Below the pieces are notes generated by a model. It was not told the origin of the DNA and did not search any database. It saw only the letters and a program-made list of their open reading frames with translations. From assembly GCA_020026075.1 (NCBI GenBank), contig JAHHQZ010000003.1, positions 1 to 64,000 of the forward strand: 64,000 nt of DNA, given 5' to 3'. Within the stretch, counting starts at the first letter, position 1. The number at the start of each line of letters is the position of its first letter. Both the position numbers and the translations under genes were made by a program. This DNA is from Actinobacillus sp. (GTDB taxonomy: Bacteria; Pseudomonadota; Gammaproteobacteria; Enterobacterales; Pasteurellaceae). Shown here piece after piece: positions 26,423 to 35,182 of the stretch.

Positions 26423-27811
26423 TTAGCGTTTTCTGCCAAAACTCGGTAAGCCGCCTAGACCGCCTAAGCCGCCCATCATTCCTTGCATTCCACGCATCAT
26501 TTTTGCCATTCCGCCTTTACGCATTTTTTTCATCATACGTTGCATTTCGGTAAATTGTTTGAGCAATTTGTTCACGTCTTGCACTGTGGTGCCTGAGCCT
26601 TGTGCAATACGGCGGCGGCGTGAGGCTTTGATAATGCTAGGATACGCACGCTCGTGGAGCGTCATTGAGTTGATCATTGCTTCCATTTTGACGAACGTTT
26701 TGTCGTCCACTTGGTTTTTCACGTGATCAGGCAAGTTTTTCGCACCAGGTAATTTTGCAAGCATTGTGGTCATTCCGCCCATTTTTTTCATTTCAATGAG
26801 CTGTTGGCGGAAATCTTCTAAGGTGAAATCATCGCCCTGTTTGAATTTTTTCGCTAATTTTTCTGCTTTTTCTTGATCCACATTGCGTTGTAGATCTTCG
26901 ATCAAGCTCAACACATCGCCCATTCCCAAAATACGAGAGGCAATGCGATCTGGGTAGAACGGTTCAAGGGCATCGGTTTTTTCGCCCACACCGAGAAACT
27001 TAATCGGTTTGCCAGTGATTTGGCGAATGGATAAAGCGGCACCGCCACGTGCATCACCGTCCACTTTGGTGAGAATAACCCCTGTCAATGGCAAGGCTTC
27101 GTTAAAGGCTTTTGCGGTGTTGGCAGCATCTTGCCCTGTCATTGCATCCACTGTGAATAGGGTTTCGATAGGGTTAAGGGCGCTGTGAATGCGTTGGATT
27201 TCGTCCATCATTTCGCTGTCCACGTGCAAACGCCCTGCAGTATCCACGATTAGCACATCGTAGAATTTTAATTTGGCATCTTTTACTGCATTTTCAGCAA
27301 TGGCCACAGGGTTTTGCGTGGTGTCTGAAGGATAAAAATCCACACCCACTTCGCCAGCTAAGGTTTCAAGCTGTTTAATCGCCGCTGGGCGGTAAACGTC
27401 CGCTGACACCACTAGCACTTTTTTCTTTTGGCGTTCTTTTAAAAATTTGGCTAATTTGGCTACGCTGGTTGTTTTACCTGCCCCTTGTAAACCTGCCATT
27501 AAAATCACCGCTGGCGGCTGGCAAGCGAGATTCAAGCTTTCGTTGGCATCGCCCATTGCAATTTCTAATTGGCGCTGCACAATTTTTAGAAATTCTTGGC
27601 CTGGTGTTAAGCTTTTATTAACCGTTTCCCCTACCGCTTGTTCTTTCACTTGTTTGATGAAATCACGCACCACTGGCAATGCCACGTCGGCCTCTAAGAG
27701 AGCCATTCGCACTTCACGTAGCGTATCTTTGATATTGTCTTCGGTTAAGCGACCTTTACCTGTAATGTTGCGTAGTGTTTGCGACAGGCGGTCGGATAAA
27801 TTTTCAAACAT
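26423..27811 (-). CDS. ffh: Signal recognition particle protein Ffh
   Basis: A 462-residue SRP54 GTPase that binds 4.5S RNA and signal sequences to target nascent membrane proteins. The order is N domain (1-85), G domain with P-loop GLQGAGKTT (107-115) and DTAGR, and a methionine-rich M domain (about 325-440) ending in MRGMQGMMGGLGG-type residues. It contains the window's only exact ACAAGCGGT-type uptake signal I could find (27633-27641). Confidence 0.97.
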   Translation of the reverse strand: MFENLSDRLSQTLRNITGKGRLTEDNIKDTLREVRMALLEADVALPVVRDFIKQVKEQAVGETVNKSLTPGQEFLKIVQRQLEIAMGDANESLNLACQPPAVILMAGLQGAGKTTSVAKLAKFLKERQKKKVLVVSADVYRPAAIKQLETLAGEVGVDFYPSDTTQNPVAIAENAVKDAKLKFYDVLIVDTAGRLHVDSEMMDEIQRIHSALNPIETLFTVDAMTGQDAANTAKAFNEALPLTGVILTKVDGDARGGAALSIRQITGKPIKFLGVGEKTDALEPFYPDRIASRILGMGDVLSLIEDLQRNVDQEKAEKLAKKFKQGDDFTLEDFRQQLIEMKKMGGMTTMLAKLPGAKNLPDHVKNQVDDKTFVKMEAMINSMTLHERAYPSIIKASRRRRIAQGSGTTVQDVNKLLKQFTEMQRMMKKMRKGGMAKMMRGMQGMMGGLGGLGGLPSFGRKR

Positions 27812-27843
27812 AAGGTTTCCTTTGTTTTTATTGAATGGTTAAT

Positions 27844-29058
27844 TTATAAACTTGGTTCTGGGCCAATTTCTGCTAAAGCGGGCTTTTTCTGTCCACTCGT
27901 TAGCGGATCCGCTGGCATTTCGCTTGCTTGGCTAATAATAAGTTCCTGCGTTGGGAAGGCAAAATCTGCACCGTGTTTATGCACGATGTCTTTGATTTCC
28001 ATCATAATCTGTTGTTTTTTCTCGTAAAACTCAACCCAAACGACAGTTTTGGTAAAGCAATACAACATAATGTTAAGGGAATAATCATTGTATTTGTCAA
28101 AAGCCACGATAATAGTACGGCGATTATCAATCGCAGGATGGTTGGTGATCATTTGTTTAATATCCGCCACGATAGCTGGCATTTTGTCTAAATCTTCATA
28201 ACGTAAACCGAGATTTTCATTAATACGGCGGTTTAACATACGGCTTGGATTTTCCACTGCAATATTCATAAAAATACTGTTAGGAATGTAAAGCGGACGC
28301 AGGTCAAAGGTACGAATGCGTGTCATACGCCAGCCGATATATTCTACTGTGCCTTCAATTTGGCGGTCTGGCGAGGAAATCCAATCGCCCACGTGGAACG
28401 GTTTATCGATAAAAATCATAAAGCCGCCGAAGAAGTTCGCTAGCAAATCACGAGCCGCAAAACCGATAGCGATCCCCCCAATTCCCCCAAAAGCTAGCAC
28501 CCCTGAAATAGAGAAACCGAAATCCTGCAAGGTTACCAAAACGAGCGTAATAATAATGGATAAGCGCAACAAACGTGCAACAGCCATTACCGTAGCACTA
28601 TCAGGCTTCGGTTTACCTTTACGACTCGGTTTAGTGAGAATATTGGCTTCAACCGCTTTAATTAAGCGCAGTAAGAACCAGCCAAAACACACAGTGATAC
28701 TCAATCGCCACAAATTCAATAAGTGGTTATCCCAGTTATGATGATTGTATTGCGCCATCACCTGCAATGCCCACAAGAACCCACTAAACAGAGTAAACGC
28801 ACGCACTGGTTTATGCATTACTTCAATCACTGTATCATCAAAAATGGTATTAGAACGCTTCGCCAAGCGTGCTAAGCCCTTGGTTATAAAGTATTTTAAA
28901 ATAAGATTGATGAGTAGCGTAAAAAACACCACTAAGAAAAGTAACGCAATCCAGCGGAACCCCGTTGGGATAATGTGCTTAAAAGATACAATTTGCATCA
29001 ACACCGCGTTAATACTATCCACTTGTTGTAAAGCTTGATCAGGTAATGAATTATTCAT
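27844..29058 (-). CDS. Mechanosensitive ion channel, MscS family
   Basis: A 404-residue membrane protein with about four N-terminal helices. The pore-lining MscS segment follows (GFSISGVLAFGGIGGIAIGFAA, about 195-220), and then the beta domain beginning DLLANFFGGFMIFIDKPFHVGDW. It probably protects against osmotic downshock. The ATG at 29058 follows AGGA; a longer start at 29097 is not supported. A C-terminal cytoplasmic domain ends at a Pro/Ala-rich tail. It lies between ffh and lon on the same strand. Confidence 0.88.
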   Translation of the reverse strand: MNNSLPDQALQQVDSINAVLMQIVSFKHIIPTGFRWIALLFLVVFFTLLINLILKYFITKGLARLAKRSNTIFDDTVIEVMHKPVRAFTLFSGFLWALQVMAQYNHHNWDNHLLNLWRLSITVCFGWFLLRLIKAVEANILTKPSRKGKPKPDSATVMAVARLLRLSIIITLVLVTLQDFGFSISGVLAFGGIGGIAIGFAARDLLANFFGGFMIFIDKPFHVGDWISSPDRQIEGTVEYIGWRMTRIRTFDLRPLYIPNSIFMNIAVENPSRMLNRRINENLGLRYEDLDKMPAIVADIKQMITNHPAIDNRRTIIVAFDKYNDYSLNIMLYCFTKTVVWVEFYEKKQQIMMEIKDIVHKHGADFAFPTQELIISQASEMPADPLTSGQKKPALAEIGPEPSL

Positions 29059-29117
29059 ACGTATTCCTAACAAAAAATTTCGCCTATTTTGCCACAAACT
29101 CCCCCAACGAAAAACCC

Positions 29118-29157
29118 AGGCCGGAATTTTTCAAAAAATTTTGGAAAATTCCAGCCT
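29118..29157. repeat. Paired palindromic element between lon and the MscS gene
   Basis: AGGCCGGAATTTTT and AAAATTCCAGCCT flank CAAAAAATTTTGG. One arm has the C variant and the other the A variant, an uncompensated pair. It lies beyond the lon terminator. Confidence 0.85.
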
Positions 29158-29170
29158 TCGCTTTTAAAAG

Positions 29171-29203
29171 AAAACCCCAAAAGCCGTATCACTTTTGGGG
29201 TTT
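29171..29203 (-). terminator. Rho-independent terminator of lon
   Basis: AAACCCCAAAAG and CTTTTGGGGTTT form a 12-bp stem with an 8-base loop next to the lon stop codon. Confidence 0.9.
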
Positions 29204-29207
29204 ATGC

Positions 29208-31637
29208 TTATTCTGCTTTTTTCAGCGTTTTCTTACTGGCTTTCTTCGCCGTTTTTTGTGGTTTGCTTTCCACACTTTCTACCGCAATGCCAAGCGGTGG
29301 ATTTTGTAAAGCAATGTTCAACACTTCGTCAATGGTTTTCACTGGGGTGATAGTGAGTTGAGCTTTGACGTTGTCTGGCACTTCTTCTAAATCCTTGACG
29401 TTATCCTGTGGAATTAGCACGGTTTTAATGCCACCACGATGTGCAGCGAGCAATTTCTCTTTTAAACCGCCAATCGGTAAAGCGTTACCACGCAAGTTGA
29501 TTTCGCCTGTCATTGCCACATCGGAACGTACAGGGTTGCCTGTTAAACAGGAAACCAACGCAGTACACATTGCTAAACCAGCACTCGGGCCATCTTTTGG
29601 TGTGGCACCATCAGGCACGTGAATGTGAATATCACGTTTTTCGTAAAAATCAGGAGCAATGCCTAATTTTTCCGCACGAGAACGCACCACCATCATCGCC
29701 GTTTGAATGGATTCTTTCATCACATCGCCCAATGATCCTGTGAAAGCGAGCTTGCCTTTGCCAAGCACTGATGCACTTTCAATGGTAAGCAAATCACCTC
29801 CCACTTGCGTCCAAGCAAGACCTGTCACTTCGCCAATGCGGTTTGCGTCATCGGCTTTGCCGAACTCAAAACGACGTACCCCTAAAAATTCTTGTAAATT
29901 TTCCGGCGTAACCGCAATGTGAGTTTTGCTGTTGTCCGTTAATAAAGTTTTGACAGATTTTCGGCAAATTTTAGCAATTTCACGTTCTAAATTACGCACG
30001 CCCGCCTCACGGGTGTAGTAACGGATAATATCCAAAAATGCGGCATCATCAATGGAAATTTCTTTTTCTTTCAATCCGTTACGTTCCAGTTGTTTTTTAT
30101 ACAAATGGCGTTTGGCAATGTTTAATTTTTCATCTTCCGTGTAGCCAGACAAACGAATCACTTCCATACGATCCAGCAACGGAGTCGGAATATTCATTGA
30201 ATTTGAAGTCGCCACGAACATTACTTCGGATAAATCATAATCCGCCTCTAAATAATGATCGTTAAAAGCATTATTTTGCTCAGGATCGAGAACTTCTAGC
30301 AACGCAGACGCTGGATCGCCTCGCATATCGGAGGACATTTTGTCGATTTCATCGAGCAAAAATAGCGGATTTTTCACGCCCACTTTTGCCATTTTTTGCA
30401 TAAGTTTACCCGGCAATGCACCAATATACGTTTTGCGATGACCACGGATTTCCGCCTCATCACGCACGCCGCCGAGCGCCATTCGCACATATTTACGCCC
30501 TGTAGCATTCGCAATGGACTGCCCAAGCGAGGTTTTCCCTACACCTGGCGGCCCCACTAAGCATAAAATCGGCCCACGAATTTGATTTAAACGATTCTGC
30601 ACCGCTAGATATTCTAAAATGCGTTCTTTAACACGTTCCAATCCATAGTGTTCACTATCTAAGGTTTCTTCGGCAACGGCCAAATCTTTACGCACTTTAC
30701 TGCGTTTATGCCAAGGCATTTGTTTGAGCCAATCAAGGTAGGTGCGAATTACCGTCGCCTCTGGCGACATTGGTTGCATCATTGCAAGCTTTTGAATTTC
30801 CGCCAACGCTTTTTCTTTTGCCTCTGCTGGCATTTTCATTGTTTCAAATTCTTTTTTCAGCTTTTGAATATCGTCTAGACCTTCTTCACTTTCCATTTCC
30901 GCATTATTTTGCCCTAACTCTTTTTGTAGGGCTTTGATTTGCTCGTTAATATAGTAATTGCGCTGGCTGCGGTCGATTTGTTTTTTAACTTCTTCTTGAA
31001 TATTTTTTTCAATTTGTAGCGCTTCTTTTTCAAAGCTCATCAATGCCAAAAGGTATTGCAAGCGTTTGAAAATGTCCATTTCTTCTAAAATTGGCTGTTT
31101 GCGGCGAGAAGTGATGGGCAAATGGGTAATAATTGTGTCACCAAGCTGGCTTAAGTTCGTAATTTTAGCGATGCCGTGCTGAACATCGTCAGGAATTTTT
31201 TTATTTAAGCTGACTTGTTCTGCAAATTCACGGCGTACTAAGGTTTCTAAAATTAAACACTCTTCTTCTTTTTTATTTTCTAAATATTCTGTCAACGGCG
31301 TGACTTCACCCGTCAAAGCACCAGACGTGGTACGAATATTTTTAACTTTGATACGTGCAAGCCCTTCAATGAGTACTTTAATGGAGCCATCAGGCATTGT
31401 GAGTTGCTGGATAATACGAGCCGACACGCCGATTTTGTAAAGATCTGCACTTTTTGGGTCATCGTTATCAGAGTCTTTTTGTAAAAGCAGTACAATTTCG
31501 TTATCATTTTCGGTGGCTAATTTTAAGGCTTCAATGGATTTCGGTCGCCCCACAAAAATTGGCATTACCATTGATGGAAACACCATTGCATCACGCATTG
31601 CAAGAATTGGCAAACGCACAGCGTCTAAGGTTGTCAT
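29208..31637 (-). CDS. lon: ATP-dependent protease Lon
   Basis: An 809-residue AAA+ serine protease for damaged and regulatory proteins. An N-terminal substrate-binding domain (about 10-200) and coiled coil precede the ATPase with GPPGVGKTSLG. The protease domain has the catalytic serine in DGPSAGLAM and the lysine in RGNALPIGGLKEKLLAAHRGG. The C-terminal tail is a Lys-rich extension (KTAKKASKKTLKKAE). A sigma-32-type promoter is visible upstream at 31677-31704. Confidence 0.97.
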   Translation of the reverse strand: MTTLDAVRLPILAMRDAMVFPSMVMPIFVGRPKSIEALKLATENDNEIVLLLQKDSDNDDPKSADLYKIGVSARIIQQLTMPDGSIKVLIEGLARIKVKNIRTTSGALTGEVTPLTEYLENKKEEECLILETLVRREFAEQVSLNKKIPDDVQHGIAKITNLSQLGDTIITHLPITSRRKQPILEEMDIFKRLQYLLALMSFEKEALQIEKNIQEEVKKQIDRSQRNYYINEQIKALQKELGQNNAEMESEEGLDDIQKLKKEFETMKMPAEAKEKALAEIQKLAMMQPMSPEATVIRTYLDWLKQMPWHKRSKVRKDLAVAEETLDSEHYGLERVKERILEYLAVQNRLNQIRGPILCLVGPPGVGKTSLGQSIANATGRKYVRMALGGVRDEAEIRGHRKTYIGALPGKLMQKMAKVGVKNPLFLLDEIDKMSSDMRGDPASALLEVLDPEQNNAFNDHYLEADYDLSEVMFVATSNSMNIPTPLLDRMEVIRLSGYTEDEKLNIAKRHLYKKQLERNGLKEKEISIDDAAFLDIIRYYTREAGVRNLEREIAKICRKSVKTLLTDNSKTHIAVTPENLQEFLGVRRFEFGKADDANRIGEVTGLAWTQVGGDLLTIESASVLGKGKLAFTGSLGDVMKESIQTAMMVVRSRAEKLGIAPDFYEKRDIHIHVPDGATPKDGPSAGLAMCTALVSCLTGNPVRSDVAMTGEINLRGNALPIGGLKEKLLAAHRGGIKTVLIPQDNVKDLEEVPDNVKAQLTITPVKTIDEVLNIALQNPPLGIAVESVESKPQKTAKKASKKTLKKAE

Positions 31638-31676
31638 TTTTTTATCCTTATCATTTATGAAATAAAACAGGGCTTA

Positions 31677-31704
31677 ACATAGCGATAAATGAAAAAATTT
31701 CAAG
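31677..31704 (-). promoter_or_regulatory. Candidate sigma-32 promoter of lon
   Basis: On the minus strand, CTTGAAA (31704-31698) matches the heat-shock -35 exactly. After 13 bp, CGCTATGT (31684-31677) matches CCCCATNT at five of seven fixed positions. It ends 39 bp before the lon start, and lon is a heat-shock gene. Confidence 0.55.
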
Positions 31705-31833
31705 CGAACGAATGCAGAACCACACAAATGGTCGCTTATTTCCTATTCAGCACACGCTTTTTATAGAGAAAGGCATTAAAAATCGTTAAAATACCCCAGT
31801 TTTTGTGTATTTATTTTTATTAAGGCAACGATT

Positions 31834-32448
31834 TTGGATATTTTAATTAGCTTTTTTTCTGAATACGGCTATGCAGCTGTATTTTTTGTTTTGGTTATTT
31901 GTGGGTTCGGCGTACCCATTCCGGAGGACATCACGCTTGTTTCAGGCGGTGTTATTGCAGGGCTTTCAGAGAGCGTTAATCCGCACATTATGCTGTTGGT
32001 AAGCTTTGCTGGCGTGATTGCTGGCGACAGCACGATGTACTGGTTAGGGCGTTTGTACGGTGCCAAAATTTTGCGTTTCCGCCCTGTTAAGAAAGTGCTG
32101 ACATTAAAACGCTTGCGTATGGTGCGTGAAAAATTTGCTAAGCACGGTATGTGGCTGTTGTTTTTTGCCCGTTTTTTACCTGGTTTACGTGCAGCAATTT
32201 ATACGGTTTCAGGCATTACCAAAAAAGTAAGTTATGCGCGCTTTGTGCTGATTGATCTACTGGCGGCATCCATTTCCGTGCCAATTTGGATTTATTTAGG
32301 TCATTTCGGGGCGAAAAATTTAGGCTGGCTTGAAGAACAAATTCAAAAAGGACAAATGATCGTTTGGGCATTTGTGGGACTTGTGGTGATCGTCATTTTA
32401 GGTAAATGGCTTTGGTCACGCCGTAAAAATCAGTCAAAAAATGCTTAA
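31834..32448 (+). CDS. DedA family membrane protein
   Basis: A 204-residue SNARE-associated/DedA protein; the E. coli relatives support membrane homeostasis and may act as lipid scramblases or transporters. Family blocks FGVPIPEDITLVSGG, the acidic GDSTMYWLGR, and FARFLPGLRAAIYTVSG, with its essential arginines, are present. The start is TTG at 31834 with AAGG upstream. It is divergent from lon. Confidence 0.85.
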   Translation: MDILISFFSEYGYAAVFFVLVICGFGVPIPEDITLVSGGVIAGLSESVNPHIMLLVSFAGVIAGDSTMYWLGRLYGAKILRFRPVKKVLTLKRLRMVREKFAKHGMWLLFFARFLPGLRAAIYTVSGITKKVSYARFVLIDLLAASISVPIWIYLGHFGAKNLGWLEEQIQKGQMIVWAFVGLVVIVILGKWLWSRRKNQSKNA

Positions 32449-32463
32449 TTATTCCGACCTAGC
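32447..32463. repeat. Palindrome-family half-site after the DedA gene
   Basis: AATTATTCCGACCTAGC overlaps the stop codon of the DedA gene and precedes its terminator. No opposing arm is present. Confidence 0.7.
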
Positions 32464-32491
32464 AAAAAGACGGCACTTTCGCCGTCTTTTT
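32464..32491. terminator. Bidirectional terminator between the DedA and TorD-like genes
   Basis: AAAAAGACGGC and GCCGTCTTTTT pair over 11 bp with loop ACTTTC, between two convergent genes. Confidence 0.92.
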
Positions 32492-32511
32492 TCTTTTCTA
32501 CTCTCGCTACA

Positions 32512-33063
32512 TTATGCGTTTTCCGCATCCAGCTCATCGGCTATCGCCACCAGCAATTCTCGTGTAAGCCACGCAATTTGACGATAAAACGGTAGCTGTG
32601 CCGCTTGCTCAATGCGTGGTAGAACCGTTGCACTGGCAGGGAAAACGTAGTCCGCAAAAAATTGTCGCTGTAACGGTAGGGCGACTTTTTGATCCATTAG
32701 CCACGCACCGCTTAGCAATAACTGCGAAAACGGTGCGGACATTTCCACATTCGGTAAGGATTGCACATCAGCAAAAACTTGCAATGCCTCGCCAGCTTGC
32801 GCGGGGAACAGCGTACTTAGCTGAGATTGTGCGGCGAGTATTTTTTCAAAATCTGCCACCAAAACCGCTGGGGCGATGGGCATTGCTACGGCATCTAAGG
32901 CCGTTTGCGTGTCGTTGTCTTCTTCCCAAAGCCACTGTTGGCGTAAACCATTTTGTTGCAGCCACGCAAACACGGGCTGAATATTTTCGTCATTGGGCAC
33001 ACGTTTTAGCAAATTCCCAAATAATCGTAAAAGCAGCGCATAGGCGCTAAGTGTTTCGTTCAT
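32512..33063 (-). CDS. TorD/DmsD-family molecular chaperone
   Basis: A 183-residue all-helical protein resembling TorD-family chaperones, which bind Tat signal peptides of molybdoenzymes and help insert the cofactor. Supporting features are the N-terminal ALLLRLFGNLL segment, the central APFSQLLLSGAWLMDQKVALPLQ stretch, and YVFPASATVLPRIEQ, near the family's E-PxDH loop position. No molybdoenzyme of the DMSO/TMAO type is adjacent; the only one in the window is FdnG. Start at 33063 has a GGGAAA upstream; the frame extends upstream through the palindrome but that is not credible coding sequence. Confidence 0.65.
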   Translation of the reverse strand: MNETLSAYALLLRLFGNLLKRVPNDENIQPVFAWLQQNGLRQQWLWEEDNDTQTALDAVAMPIAPAVLVADFEKILAAQSQLSTLFPAQAGEALQVFADVQSLPNVEMSAPFSQLLLSGAWLMDQKVALPLQRQFFADYVFPASATVLPRIEQAAQLPFYRQIAWLTRELLVAIADELDAENA

Positions 33064-33092
33064 TGTATTTCCCAAAATTAAATAAAAAAGCC

Positions 33093-33135
33093 AGGCCGGA
33101 ATAATTTCAAAAATTTTGAAAAAAATTCCAGCCCA
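33093..33135. repeat. Paired palindromic element between sstT and the TorD-like gene
   Basis: AGGCCGGAATAATTTC and AAAAAATTCCAGCCC flank CAAAAATTTTG. The arms are imperfect (C/A variants). It sits 15 bp after sstT. Confidence 0.85.
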
Positions 33136-33149
33136 GCTCAGAGGACACA

Positions 33150-34391
33150 TTAAGCGGCTTTGCGTTTTTCTTCTTCGCAAACTGCCGCAGTGAACACCAC
33201 GTCAGTTGATGAGTTCAATGCAGTTTCTGCGCTATCTTGAATCACACCAATGATAAAGCCAACCCCCATTACTTGTGCGGCGACTTCGTTGGAAATACCA
33301 AATAAGCTACAAGCCAATGGGATCAACAAGAGTGAACCACCTGCAACGCCAGAGGCTCCGCAAGCACAGACGCTCGCCACAAGGCTTAACAATAAAGCTG
33401 AACCAAAGGTTACTGGAATGCCGAGTGTATGCACAGCGGCGAGAGTCAACACAGTGATAGTAATCGCAGCGCCGCCCATATTGATAGACGCACCCAATGG
33501 AATGGAAACGGAGTAAGTTTCTTCGTCCAAATCCATTTGTTTACATAAATCCATATTCACAGGAATGTTGGCGGCTGAACTGCGAGTAAAGAAAGCGGTT
33601 ACGCCACTTACACGAATACATTTCCAAATGAGTGGATACGGATTGCGGCGAGTTTTCCAATAAACCAAGATGGCATTCACACCGAAGGCGGAAATTAACA
33701 TCGCACCGAGTAAAACCACGAGTAACTGCATATAGTGCGCCATCGCCCCAAACCCTTTGCTGGCAAAGGTTTCTGCCACTAAGCCGAATACACCGATTGG
33801 GGCAAGGCTAATGATGAAGTAAACAATTTTTGACACAGCTTCTGCTAAGTCGTTCATTACGGTTTTTGTTGTTTCTGATGCGTAACGTAACGCTAAACCT
33901 AGCCCGATTGCCCAGCCTAAAATACCGATAAAGTTTGCACTAAATAAGGCGTTTACAGGGTTATCCACTACGCTTAACACTAATGTGGAAAGCACTTGTG
34001 AAACATCACTTGGCGGCGTTAAGCCAGCATCCCCAACCACAAGAACTAAGCTCGTTGGCAAGGCAAAGCTGATTAAAACGGCCACGAAAGCGGCGAAGAA
34101 CGTTCCCATTAGGTAAAGCACGACAATTTGTCGCATATTGGATTTAACACCTACTTGTTTGTTGGATATGGCGGCAATCACCAGCAAGAAAACCAACAAT
34201 GGCGCCACAGCACGCAATGAGCGCACGAAAATTTTACCTAAAAAACCTGCCTCTACCGCAAGATTGATGCCAAGAATGGGCTGTAACATTGGTGCGACTG
34301 CTACCAAAATTAGACCGGCGACTAGCCCCATACTAATTTTTTTCACCAAGCTCCCTTGGAAAAAAAACTGATATAAACGAATGCTGTTCAT
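33150..34391 (-). CDS. sstT: Serine/threonine:sodium symporter SstT
   Basis: A 413-residue dicarboxylate/amino-acid:cation symporter family member that imports serine and threonine with Na+. The helical-hairpin and binding segments are seen in [34 protein letters not shown] and [20 protein letters not shown]. Length matches E. coli SstT (414). Start ATG 34391. Upstream on the same strand is a wrecked adhesin gene with its own terminator, so sstT is probably transcribed independently. Confidence 0.95.
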   Translation of the reverse strand: MNSIRLYQFFFQGSLVKKISMGLVAGLILVAVAPMLQPILGINLAVEAGFLGKIFVRSLRAVAPLLVFLLVIAAISNKQVGVKSNMRQIVVLYLMGTFFAAFVAVLISFALPTSLVLVVGDAGLTPPSDVSQVLSTLVLSVVDNPVNALFSANFIGILGWAIGLGLALRYASETTKTVMNDLAEAVSKIVYFIISLAPIGVFGLVAETFASKGFGAMAHYMQLLVVLLGAMLISAFGVNAILVYWKTRRNPYPLIWKCIRVSGVTAFFTRSSAANIPVNMDLCKQMDLDEETYSVSIPLGASINMGGAAITITVLTLAAVHTLGIPVTFGSALLLSLVASVCACGASGVAGGSLLLIPLACSLFGISNEVAAQVMGVGFIIGVIQDSAETALNSSTDVVFTAAVCEEEKRKAA

Positions 34392-34431
34392 AAAAAATCC
34401 TTAATTTATTTCATTTTAAACGCTGTTGTGT

Positions 34432-34463
34432 TGCAAAAAAACAATGCCACGATCAATGTGGCA
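34432..34463 (-). terminator. Terminator retained downstream of the adhesin pseudogene
   Basis: On the minus strand, GTGCCAC and GTGGCAT pair around ATTGATC and are followed by TGTTTTTTT. It lies 85 bp after the pseudogene stop and before sstT. Confidence 0.75.
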
Positions 34464-34547
34464 CATTTGAATGTCCTTTTCAGTAGGACAACCAAAAACT
34501 ACCATAGATTGATAACCAATAGCAACCTACTCTTTGGAGTTAGATAT

Positions 34548-34984
34548 CTATTTGATTGGTGCTTTACCTGCTACAACGTTTTTCAAACGAACTGGCATTG
34601 CATTTGCGTTATCTTGACCGCCACTTAATGTCAGTGTTGATACGCTGTCTTGATCGCTACCAGCCGTCATTGTCACGTTTGCCCCATTACCATCAGATAG
34701 AATGTCACATCATCTTTGGTTTTGTAAGTGATCTGCATGCTATTGTTGGTGATTTCTTGTTTCACGCCCAAATTATCGCCAGCGATCATTACAACCGTTT
34801 TACCTAGATTGATAAGCGTGCCTTAATTATAAGATGTTTAGCTTGATTTGATGCTTGACATAAAGCATTGTCTATTTTTCCAACTTCACTTGTGAATGAG
34901 CTTTGCCCGTCCTTTGCCAAACTCAGACACTACAACAAACTGTTGTAGGACTTTGGAAAAAATAACTTTAGATATTGTGTTCAT
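34548..34984 (-). pseudogene. Degraded trimeric autotransporter adhesin (Hia/YadA type)
   Basis: Three pieces of a trimeric autotransporter survive in order on the minus strand. From 34984, MNTISKVIFSKVLQQFVVVS plus EFGKGRAK is a clear extended signal peptide region, then a stop at 34886. From about 34822, TLINLGKTVVMIAGDNLGVK continues as QEITNNSMQITYKTKDDV, typical of Hia-like stalk segments, and runs into a frameshift near 34700. In the next frame, NVTMTAGSDQDSVSTLTLSG leads to MPVRLKNVVAGKAPIK and a stop at 34548; VRLKNV is a stalk neck motif. The passenger is nearly all deleted and no YadA anchor barrel remains. The gene is dead, but its 5' end and terminator are recognisable. Confidence 0.85.
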
Positions 34985-35071
34985 AGCGCACTCAAACGTT
35001 TTAAGTGATAATAGTGTGTGTGGTGAGACAGTTTTGTGGTTTATCACAAGAGGGAACACCCCAAAACCGCT

Positions 35072-35113
35072 AGGCTGGAATTTTTGGCAAAATTTTGTGA
35101 AATATTCCAGCCT
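35072..35113. repeat. Paired palindromic element between hflC and the adhesin remnant
   Basis: AGGCTGGAATTTTTGGC and AATATTCCAGCCT flank CAAAATTTTG. The T variant is matched by A in the opposite arm, a compensated pair. Confidence 0.9.
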
Positions 35114-35140
35114 TGCCATTTACATTGGTATATTAGATAA

Positions 35141-35166
35141 AGAAAAGCACCCGAAGGTGCTTTTCT
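35141..35166 (-). terminator. Rho-independent terminator of hflKC
   Basis: AGAAAAGCACC-CGAA-GGTGCTTTTCT is an 11-bp stem with a tetraloop 17 bp after the hflC stop. Confidence 0.93.
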
Positions 35167-35182
35167 GTGGTTTTAATGACGC

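Noticed and set aside
32598..33050. 150-residue open frame opposite the TorD-like gene
   Set aside because: No ribosome-binding site or family resemblance; it is a shadow of the minus-strand gene.
33064..33180. N-terminal extension of the TorD-like protein
   Set aside because: The open frame is a by-product of the palindrome (few stops) and overlaps sstT; ATG 33063 has a good ribosome-binding site.
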